Positions 32,103-36,304 of a stretch of 36,304 nt of DNA are shown one piece after another (positions within the stretch are counted from its first letter, which is position 1; every line of letters begins with the position of its first letter). The translations under genes and the position numbers were made by a program. This DNA comes from a virus: positions 1 through 36,304 of the IMG/VR virus record IMGVR_UViG_3300046009_000538; one strand, 5' to 3'. Under the pieces are notes generated by a model. That model did no database searches and was not told where the DNA came from. It saw only the letters and a program-made list of their open reading frames with translations.

Positions 32103-32347
32103 CTAACGAAGACATTATTAAGTTGGCAATAGAACACACTATTCATGGCCTGAAGTTTAATGAAGAGGGTCTTATACGCTTTGCCAACCTTATTGCCTCT
32201 GCCGAACGTGATGAATGTGCAAAATTGGCTGATATGGCAGTTGATTTTTGGGTAAAAGGAGGTTTTCCAGAGTGTGCAGAGGTTAGAGAAGCAATGCACA
32301 TTGGAGAGGCTATAAGATCAAGAGAAAGCAATGCGGAAGCGAACTAA
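32099..32347 (+). CDS. Conserved small phage protein
   Basis: This 82-residue protein contains FANLIASAERDECAKLAD, a phrase I meet often in small phage and prophage proteins of proteobacteria, especially Burkholderiales. It is helical and mildly acidic. It overlaps the following gene by 17 bases. The function is unknown. Confidence 0.65.
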   Translation: MTNEDIIKLAIEHTIHGLKFNEEGLIRFANLIASAERDECAKLADMAVDFWVKGGFPECAEVREAMHIGEAIRSRESNAEAN

Positions 32348-32792
32348 ACGCAAAGTCTGGGCATTGATTGACCCACTTACTCACGCAATAGTAGGTGCGT
32401 CAATCACCCATAGAGACAAGCTAGACAAGCTGAGAATGCTCGAATACTCAGCACTAGAAGCAATGACCAAAGGACAAGGAACAGTAACCGATTGGCGCAC
32501 CCTTGTTGACGTTCTAAACCTAAGTGAAACGATGGCAAGGCACAACATTGGAAAAGATGAGGTCTTACCAGTTTGCCAAAAAGCACAAGATGCATTGCAT
32601 CAAGCGGCAGAACGCTACCAAAACACAATGAAAATGGGTTTATCAGGCGAAGGCATCAAAGCGGTGAGGGATTTAATCGAATATGCTGATTTACAACAAT
32701 CAAGCATTAGTCGATCTGAATTCGAGAGATATATTAAGAAAACCAAAGATTATATTAAATCAAATAATGATTTAGTCGTGGAGATAATATGA
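32331..32792 (+). CDS. Conserved Burkholderiales-phage hypothetical
   Basis: This 153-residue protein begins MRKRTKRKVWALIDPLTHAI and has DWRTLVDVLNLSETMARHNI, segments I recognise from prophages of Burkholderiales. It is mostly helical with a basic start. Usually these sit in early or regulatory regions; the role is unknown. It is a hint to the host. The gene overlaps the next by 4 bases. Confidence 0.72.
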   Translation: MRKRTKRKVWALIDPLTHAIVGASITHRDKLDKLRMLEYSALEAMTKGQGTVTDWRTLVDVLNLSETMARHNIGKDEVLPVCQKAQDALHQAAERYQNTMKMGLSGEGIKAVRDLIEYADLQQSSISRSEFERYIKKTKDYIKSNNDLVVEII

Positions 32793-33112
32793 ACGAACCA
32801 ACAAAAGCAATTCAATATTTAATAGATACTGCTCCACTATATGCCAAAGCCAAAGCTGACAGAATGTATTTAGAAGAGTTCAGGAAAAGCAGAAAAGCTC
32901 AGTTAATGAGTCAAGCGGGAACTGAGGTTTTAGGAAAACAAGAAACCTATGCCTATGCTCATGCTGATTACATTGAAATTTTAGAAGGCATCAGGCAAGC
33001 CGTGGAGAAGGAAGAGCGTTTTCGTTGGCTTATGACCTCGGCTCAAGCCCGCATTGAGTGCTGGCGCACCGAGCAATATAGTGCCAGAATGGAAATCAAG
33101 GCCACCACTTGA
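32789..33112 (+). CDS. Conserved phage hypothetical (helical)
   Basis: This 107-residue helical protein includes KADRMYLEEFRKSRKAQLMS and WLMTSAQARIECWRTEQ, which match a small family spread in proteobacterial phages near recombination nucleases. A coiled coil is likely. The Ref-like gene overlaps it by 4 bases and a functional link with that nuclease is plausible but unproven. Confidence 0.7.
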   Translation: MNEPTKAIQYLIDTAPLYAKAKADRMYLEEFRKSRKAQLMSQAGTEVLGKQETYAYAHADYIEILEGIRQAVEKEERFRWLMTSAQARIECWRTEQYSARMEIKATT

Positions 33113-33399
33113 ACAACAAACTGAACGCAAAGGAAAGACTACACCTTGCAAGGGTTAAAAACCTACCTTGCTCGGTATGCGAAGCACCACCACCGAGTGA
33201 GGCTCACCACTACAAACAAGGTCTGCAATACACTTGCATTGCTTTATGTGTTGATTGTCACAGAAACCCAGTAATGGGATGGCATGGTCAAAAGAGGGCT
33301 TGGGCTATTCAAAAGATGGATGAAATAGACGCATTGAATGAAACCATCCGCAGATTGTGTGAGGATATGCCTTCAAAAAGCGATAAAAGCCCCTTTTAA
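33109..33399 (+). CDS. Ref-like HNH recombination nuclease
   Basis: This 96-residue protein has a zinc/HNH core: LPCSVCEAPPPSEAHHYKQG (19-38), then CIALCVDCHRN (43-53) and GWHGQKRAW. This fits the phage P1 Ref group, RecA-dependent nucleases active in D-loops, though shorter. It ends the rightward early operon. Classic HNH structural His/Cys residues (C21, C24, H33, H34, C47, C50, H51, H59) are all present. Confidence 0.75.
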   Translation: MNNKLNAKERLHLARVKNLPCSVCEAPPPSEAHHYKQGLQYTCIALCVDCHRNPVMGWHGQKRAWAIQKMDEIDALNETIRRLCEDMPSKSDKSPF

Positions 33400-33549
33400 G
33401 ACGTTTTCTAGTGCTTGTGCATCCAACTATGCCAGACGTAAAAAAAGAGCTTATAGCCCTTATTTGATAGACAAAGAAAAACCCTCCGTAGAGGGCTTGA
33501 ATTTATCGTTTTGTAAGTATTCGCAGAATCAGGGCAATGCAAGCGTATA
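33400..33549. other. Convergent intergenic region
   Basis: Two operons meet here. I see one convincing element, the hairpin at 33482-33495. ORFs crossing it are continuations of other frames without ribosome sites. Confidence 0.6.
33470..33495 (-). terminator. Intrinsic terminator for leftward island
   Basis: CCCTC and GAGGG form perfect 5-base arms with a 4-base loop (33482-33495). On the minus strand the hairpin is followed by TTTTTCTTT, a good intrinsic terminator. It lies 55 bases past the stop of the 33550 gene. On the plus strand only CTTGAATTT follows, so it would be weak there. Confidence 0.65.
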
Positions 33550-33855
33550 TCATTTAGCCTCACTTTTTACTTTAAAAGTAGCAAAAAACCAGTTGCAATT
33601 TTGCTGACCATATTTTGCAGAATCATGGCGTAGGTGCATTGGTGGCTTGTCAGACCCTAGTGGGAAATAATAACTGTCAACATTTTCAAATCCCATTTTG
33701 TCCAATGTTTTGCACAATTCTCCAAATTTTCCCCTTGCTACAGCAACGCACAATTGACCAGAGCCGCCACTTTTACCAGTCTCACAATCAAGGGCTGTCA
33801 ATGCACCATAAACTTGGAATCTTTTAATTTCAGATAATTCGAAAAATGATTTCAT
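33550..33855 (-). CDS. Hypothetical protein of leftward island
   Basis: The start at 33855, behind GGGAGTCAAA and overlapping the upstream stop, gives 101 residues. The protein is mixed alpha/beta (FQVYGALTALDCETGKSGGS; VAVARGKFGELCKTLDKMGF) with a Tyr/Phe-rich end. I do not recognise the family. It is the last gene of a leftward group of small proteins. Confidence 0.65.
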   Translation of the reverse strand: MKSFFELSEIKRFQVYGALTALDCETGKSGGSGQLCVAVARGKFGELCKTLDKMGFENVDSYYFPLGSDKPPMHLRHDSAKYGQQNCNWFFATFKVKSEAK

Positions 33856-34022
33856 TTTGACTCCCATAATTTAATTGCATTTTGTTTGCATTGTTCAACT
33901 TGATCTACTGTTAAACCATAGGCTAATTGCTCTGCCAGATTAGAGGCTTGCTCTGCTTTTTGGTCATCAGGGGCAACTAAGGCCAACACCAGGCATTGTG
34001 TGAGTGCTTCAATTTGTGTCAT
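33852..34022 (-). CDS. Small hypothetical protein
   Basis: This 56-residue ORF fills what would otherwise be a gap. It overlaps both neighbours by 4 bases (ATGA). It is helical and acidic: MTQIEALTQCLVLALVAPDD followed by QKAEQASNLAEQLAYGLTVD. It resembles small helical accessory proteins but I know no family. Confidence 0.65.
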   Translation of the reverse strand: MTQIEALTQCLVLALVAPDDQKAEQASNLAEQLAYGLTVDQVEQCKQNAIKLWESK

Positions 34023-34282
34023 ATTTCGGCCCTAAATTCTGAAAGTGTTAAATTTTTAGCGTAATAGTTATCACCTGATTTTTTGAAACAAGCATAAATT
34101 GGATAACCCTCCGCATTGTCGCTAAGTGGCTCACCTACTAAAAACCCCCTAGAATTTTGTGCCCGTGGTGGCACTGATTCGAGCATATCCCAATACATTT
34201 GTTTTGTGGTTTCAATCCATTCTGAAGGGTTTGCTTCCATTGCATCCCAAAGTGGCTGCCATTCAAGTTTTTGATTGTTCAT
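34019..34282 (-). CDS. DUF1419-like small protein
   Basis: I start at 34282, behind AAGGTGATAAAA, for 87 residues; an upstream ATG at 34309 has no such site and overlaps the previous gene. The core QMYWDMLESVPPRAQNSRGF then GEPLSDNAEGYPIYACF resembles DUF1419, a family found on plasmids and phages without known function. It is in an island with an ArdC-type protein. Confidence 0.65.
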   Translation of the reverse strand: MNNQKLEWQPLWDAMEANPSEWIETTKQMYWDMLESVPPRAQNSRGFLVGEPLSDNAEGYPIYACFKKSGDNYYAKNLTLSEFRAEI

Positions 34283-34293
34283 TTTTATCACCT

Positions 34294-34554
34294 TTATGCT
34301 TGAATCCAAGGGCCACCCATATCTTCAAAACTTTTCCAGCTTGTCAGATAGAGTGAATTTGAATATGAAGGTTTTGTCAAACAAAAATTGACATATTTCA
34401 TTTCATTGCGTTTTTTAGCATTTTTCTCAATCAAAAACGCTTGATCAGGGGTTTCGCATTCAATAACTAATTTATTGATTTTTCCCTTTGCTTCGCCCCA
34501 TCCTGACATGAATTTGTCGGTCATTGTGACGTAATATTTGCGTGTTTTATTCAT
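34294..34554 (-). CDS. Conserved phage/plasmid hypothetical
   Basis: This 86-residue protein has the phrase VTMTDKFMSGWGEAKGKINK and then LVIECETPDQAFLIEKNAKK, which I associate with small proteins of plasmids and Pseudomonas/Burkholderiales phages. It is mixed alpha/beta. The start follows AAAGGTGTCAAC, typical for this island. Function unknown; the company it keeps on plasmids suggests an early or anti-defence role, which is only inference. Confidence 0.7.
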   Translation of the reverse strand: MNKTRKYYVTMTDKFMSGWGEAKGKINKLVIECETPDQAFLIEKNAKKRNEMKYVNFCLTKPSYSNSLYLTSWKSFEDMGGPWIQA

Positions 34555-34568
34555 GTTGACACCTTTAA

Positions 34569-34620
34569 ATTGAAAACCTTGGGAAATTCCAAGGCCATAA
34601 GCCCCTAAATTAAAGGCTTA
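34569..34620 (-). terminator. Tandem hairpins between island genes
   Basis: Two hairpins stand in tandem on the leftward transcript: TAAGCC/GGCTTA (34598-34620, 11-base loop) and CCTTGG/CCAAGG (34577-34594, 6-base loop). The latter is followed on the minus strand by TTTTC. They may form a partial terminator or an mRNA processing site between the genes at 34632 and 34554. Confidence 0.45.
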
Positions 34621-34631
34621 CAGTCTTAAAA

Positions 34632-34829
34632 TTAAGATAAAAGGGCTTTGCAAAGTAGATCAGCCTCATGTAAATCAATGGCTGACCGAAAAGCCTCTAA
34701 GTATTCGGCAAATTGAGGGTGATCTGGCTTCATGTTGACTCCGCCAGCTTTGCGAGTTGATTCGACAATGATTCCAGCACTGTTGGCCAGATATGCAGCG
34801 TAATTGCTTGAATTGTGTAAAGTTAACAT
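34632..34829 (-). CDS. Small hypothetical protein with two possible starts
   Basis: The full ORF has 65 residues. A second in-frame ATG at 34733 has a typical island ribosome site (GGAGTCAAC) and would give 33 residues (MKPDHPQFAEYLEAFRSAID and a helical end). The first start follows ATAGGCGTTCACA, similar to the ArdC-type gene's leader. Both forms may be made. The family is unknown. Confidence 0.55.
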   Translation of the reverse strand: MLTLHNSSNYAAYLANSAGIIVESTRKAGGVNMKPDHPQFAEYLEAFRSAIDLHEADLLCKALLS

Positions 34830-34859
34830 TGTGAACGCCTATAAGTTAAAAATTAGATT

Positions 34860-34880
34860 CTAGGGGAATGAAACCCCTAG
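34860..34880. repeat. Inverted repeat CTAGGGG / CCCCTAG
   Basis: Perfect 7-base arms flank AATGAAA, between two small leftward genes. On the minus strand AATCTAATTTTT follows, so a weak terminator is possible. The arms share the AGGG/CCCT core of the operator-like palindromes and the next one begins 5 bases away. Confidence 0.5.
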
Positions 34881-34884
34881 GCAA

Positions 34885-34899
34885 TAGGGACAAACCCTA
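34885..34899. promoter_or_regulatory. Operator-like palindrome TAGGG-N5-CCCTA
   Basis: The arms and spacing equal those at 28394-28408; the spacer here is ACAAA. It lies in the leader of the 34829 gene. Together with the repeat at 34860 it makes a pair of adjacent sites, which would suit cooperative binding. Confidence 0.45.
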
Positions 34900-34901
34900 G
34901 G

Positions 34902-35027
34902 TTATCGGTAAAAATATAATTGTGCGTTTTGTTCACAATCCCTAGGTGTTGCCCCCCAGTATTTGTGCCCAGTAGCATAACCCGTGATAAACCAAAAACC
35001 CGTGATTGTGCATAGTGTAGGTTTCAT
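34902..35027 (-). CDS. Small hypothetical protein
   Basis: This 41-residue ORF starts at 35027 behind AGGGGCTAAC, matching the island's ribosome-site style. The N-terminal half is hydrophobic and aromatic (TLCTITGFWFITGYATG), followed by HKYWGATPRDCEQNA. It could be membrane-associated. Function unknown. Confidence 0.55.
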   Translation of the reverse strand: MKPTLCTITGFWFITGYATGHKYWGATPRDCEQNAQLYFYR

Positions 35028-35036
35028 GTTAGCCCC

Positions 35037-35342
35037 TTATTGGATAGCATCAGTTTGCGAGATATGAAAAACAGTAGAACGCCTACAAAGCATGAAACTG
35101 TTTTCAGTGGTTTTGTCCTTTGCTGGAATCCATGTAACTACTTTAACGCCCTTTTCCCCTTTTCTTACTTGTCTATTAAGGGCTAACCATGCATTGTAAG
35201 TAAACACGTTTTCACGGGGAATAATGTCACTTGCTGGAATTCCCTTATCGGCAAACCCTTGCATAATTGCTTGATAGTTTGCGAGAGAATCCCCGTTTTT
35301 TGCCCGATTGAGGGATTCTAACGATTGTGTAATTTTATCCAT
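35037..35342 (-). CDS. ArdC N-terminal-domain antirestriction-type protein
   Basis: This 101-residue protein matches the N-terminal ssDNA-binding domain of ArdC: IIPRENVFTYNAWLALNRQV (40-59), RKGEKGVKVVTWIP (60-73) and STVFHISQTD (89-98). Plasmid ArdC, about 300 residues, protects incoming single-stranded DNA from restriction; its C-terminal metallopeptidase domain is absent here. The ORF ends cleanly, so this seems a stand-alone domain, not a recent truncation. It is probably made early after DNA entry. The leader AATAGGCGTACATC resembles that of the 34829 gene. Confidence 0.8.
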   Translation of the reverse strand: MDKITQSLESLNRAKNGDSLANYQAIMQGFADKGIPASDIIPRENVFTYNAWLALNRQVRKGEKGVKVVTWIPAKDKTTENSFMLCRRSTVFHISQTDAIQ

Positions 35343-35370
35343 GATGTACGCCTATTGAGTAAAGTTAAGT

Positions 35371-35466
35371 TTATTTGACCAAAACGTCGAAATAATCCAG
35401 TAAACCTATGCAAAGCACAAGGGCTATTGCAAGGGCCGCCGCATAATCTAAAAATTGATCGTTCAT
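35371..35466 (-). CDS. Micro-membrane protein
   Basis: This 31-residue ORF overlaps the upstream stop by 4 bases (ATGA). A polar start (MNDQFLDY) leads to one hydrophobic helix (AAALAIALVLCIGLL) and an acidic end. It would span the inner membrane once. The overlap favours translation; the function is unknown. Confidence 0.5.
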   Translation of the reverse strand: MNDQFLDYAAALAIALVLCIGLLDYFDVLVK

Positions 35467-35660
35467 GCTGTAACCCCTAAAATTGAGGGTTTATCGGTGC
35501 AAATACACGCAACACGCTGGAATTTTGGTGCATCGTCTAATGTGCAAACAATTAGATTGCGGCCCGTGTGTGTGTAGCTCTCAACACGCATAGATTGCCC
35601 GTGAACTTGGATAATTTGGCCTATTGTGTATTGGCCCTTTGGGATAAAAGCAAATTTCAT
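35463..35660 (-). CDS. Hypothetical protein, first of leftward island
   Basis: The ATG at 35660, behind AGGTGTTAAC, gives 65 residues; the upstream ATG at 35696 lacks a ribosome site. The protein is beta-rich and slightly basic (FAFIPKGQYTIGQIIQVHGQ; RVESYTHTGRNLIVCTLDDA), like a small SH3 or OB barrel. It heads the leftward operon next to its predicted promoter. Family unknown. Confidence 0.65.
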   Translation of the reverse strand: MKFAFIPKGQYTIGQIIQVHGQSMRVESYTHTGRNLIVCTLDDAPKFQRVACICTDKPSILGVTA

Positions 35661-35711
35661 GTTAACACCTATTTGAGTTGATAAAAGAGAGAGCAAAATC
35701 TTACCCTCTTA

Positions 35712-35739
35712 CATATATAGCGCGAAAGAATCGTGCCAA
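35712..35739 (-). promoter_or_regulatory. Predicted leftward promoter of small-gene island
   Basis: On the minus strand TTGGCA (35739-35734, one base from consensus) and TATATG (35717-35712) are 16 bases apart. The start point would be near 35705, about 45 bases before the first ATG of the island (35660). Confidence 0.45.
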
Positions 35740-35783
35740 TTGCTGTAACCCGTTGATTTATAAGACCCCTCCAAATCCCTAAT

Positions 35784-35795
35784 AGGGTTTACCCT
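35784..35795. promoter_or_regulatory. Operator-like palindrome AGGGTTTACCCT
   Basis: This is the exact reverse complement of 31-42. It covers the -35 element TTTACC of the rightward promoter. A protein bound here would block that promoter. Confidence 0.5.
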
Positions 35796-35819
35796 TGGAA
35801 CTATTGTGTGCAATAATTA
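35788..35819 (+). promoter_or_regulatory. Rightward promoter, extended -10
   Basis: TTTACC and AATAAT are 18 bases apart, with TGC just before the -10 element (extended -10 form). It lies upstream of the ATG at 35844. The operator-like palindrome covers its -35. Confidence 0.45.
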
Positions 35820-35843
35820 AATAAATCAATTTTTAGGCCGAAA

Positions 35844-36107
35844 ATGGGAAGACCCTCAAACCCTCAAACCCGATACTTCCAAAGAACATTGTCAGACCCT
35901 CAGAGAATGATCTTGTTGGCTGCTGGCAAGGGGAATTTGTGTCGGGGTTTTGAGAACGTCTTAGACCTATACAGTGAGGCTCACAATCAGGGATATCGAC
36001 CAGGCATGGAATTGAGTATTTTAAATATTAGGTCGGGAACAACTAACAGCCCCAACTTAGATGAATCACTAGTGGATAAGGTAAGGGAAGATAGAGGGAA
36101 CATATAA
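35844..36107 (+). CDS. Small hypothetical, possibly DNA-binding
   Basis: This 87-residue protein begins MGRPSNPQTRYFQRTLSDPQ, an AT-hook-like start, followed by a likely helical part (ILLAAGKGNLCRGFENVLDL; YSEAHNQGYRPGM). It has its own promoter with an overlying palindrome, so it could be autoregulated. Its position before the terminal repeat and small terminase gene would suit a packaging or early regulatory protein. Family not recognised. Confidence 0.65.
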   Translation: MGRPSNPQTRYFQRTLSDPQRMILLAAGKGNLCRGFENVLDLYSEAHNQGYRPGMELSILNIRSGTTNSPNLDESLVDKVREDRGNI

Positions 36108-36172
36108 GGGAACACAATGCTAAACAATAATTCAAGTACCCCGATAAGTGACCCGCCATGACTCTCTCAACT

Positions 36173-36297
36173 TTATGCAAAAAACGCATAACCTTTGCAC
36201 TAAGGGTAAACCCTGAGCTGTATGGATAGACAGTAGTAGAAACCCTAGTGTGATGTATGGGGGGGAGGGGTAGAGTGGTGTGTGTAGATATTGGTGT
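36173..36297. repeat. Terminal direct repeat, right copy
   Basis: Identical to 1-125. The region from 36108 to the repeat has no gene I can support. After the repeat come 7 bases (CCCTCTT) that differ from the continuation of the left copy (AGCCCCC), so either the contig end carries an error or the repeat ends here. Confidence 0.85.
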
Positions 36298-36304
36298 CCC
36301 TCTT

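Larger units (their letters stand above)
35661..35843. other. Divergent control region
   Basis: This region separates the leftward island from the last rightward gene. It has a predicted leftward promoter (35712-35739), a rightward promoter (35788-35819) and the palindrome at 35784-35795. Nothing else was found. Confidence 0.6.

Noticed and set aside
33338-33607. Open frame over the end of the Ref-like gene and the convergent gap
   Set aside because: Crosses a terminator and the opposing gene; no ribosome site and no recognisable product.
36117-36229. Tiny ORFs of 14 and 23 codons before and into the right repeat
   Set aside because: They overlap as ATGA and the first has AAGGGA upstream, but the products are too short and featureless to support, and the second depends on the repeat sequence.
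1-36304. Integrase, reverse transcriptase/diversity element, CRISPR array, tRNA genes, phage RNA or DNA polymerase
   Set aside because: I looked for characteristic motifs and repeat patterns on both strands and saw none; a dedicated tRNA or profile search could still find a divergent one.

Overview
This window looks like an essentially complete genome of a short-tailed (podovirus-type) bacteriophage of about 36 kb. It has terminase, portal, scaffold, capsid, two tail-tube-type proteins, three long internal-virion-type proteins and a full lysis cassette. I see no tape measure, tail sheath, integrase, RNA polymerase or DNA polymerase, so it probably depends on host RNA and DNA polymerases and is probably lytic. 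A perfect 125-base direct repeat links positions 1-125 and 36173-36297. It is either a real short terminal repeat or the overlap of a circularly closing assembly. Several small proteins (32331, 32789, 33109, 34294) look like proteins I associate with phages and prophages of Burkholderiales. With the AT-leaning composition, this suggests a freshwater betaproteobacterial host. Size and plan recall freshwater podoviruses such as Rhodoferax phage P26218, but that is from memory and was not checked.

Layout. (1) 176-25464, rightward: packaging and head genes (small and large terminase, a zincin-like protein, portal), a long collagen/S74 tail fibre, small accessory genes, scaffold and capsid, a string of tiny lysine-rich proteins, tail adaptor/nozzle-type proteins, a collar-domain fibre, a cupin, three internal virion proteins, then a lysis cassette of micro-membrane proteins, a lipoprotein, a holin candidate, nested Rz/Rz1 spanins and a GH19 endolysin. 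(2) 25461-28219, leftward: a recombination cluster (DUF1071/Sak-type annealing protein, DUF736-like protein with an SSB-like acidic tail, winged-helix protein) interrupted by an HNH-AP2 homing-type endonuclease. (3) 28490-33399, rightward: winged-helix regulator, DUF1376/DnaT-like replication protein, a fused ABC-ATPase/GNAT acyltransferase, RusA resolvase, several conserved unknowns and a Ref-like HNH nuclease. (4) 33550-35660, leftward: an island of small genes separated by hairpins, including an ArdC N-terminal-domain antirestriction-type protein. (5) 35844-36107, rightward: one small gene with a strong promoter, then the repeat.

Genes are tightly packed, with many 4-base ATGA overlaps. 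I recovered about a dozen very short genes that such overlaps support. The divergent regions share a palindrome of the form AGGG-N4/5-CCCT that sits on the predicted promoters, so the early modules may answer to one regulator. The most interesting candidates are the ABC-GNAT fusion (possible DNA- or nucleotide-modification enzyme), the leftward small-gene island around ArdC-N (possible anti-defence locus), the zincin/polyvalent-type protein between terminase and portal, and the string of lysine-rich micro-proteins. No tRNA, rRNA, CRISPR, insertion sequence or reverse transcriptase was recognised, and no stretch over 300 bases lacks a gene.
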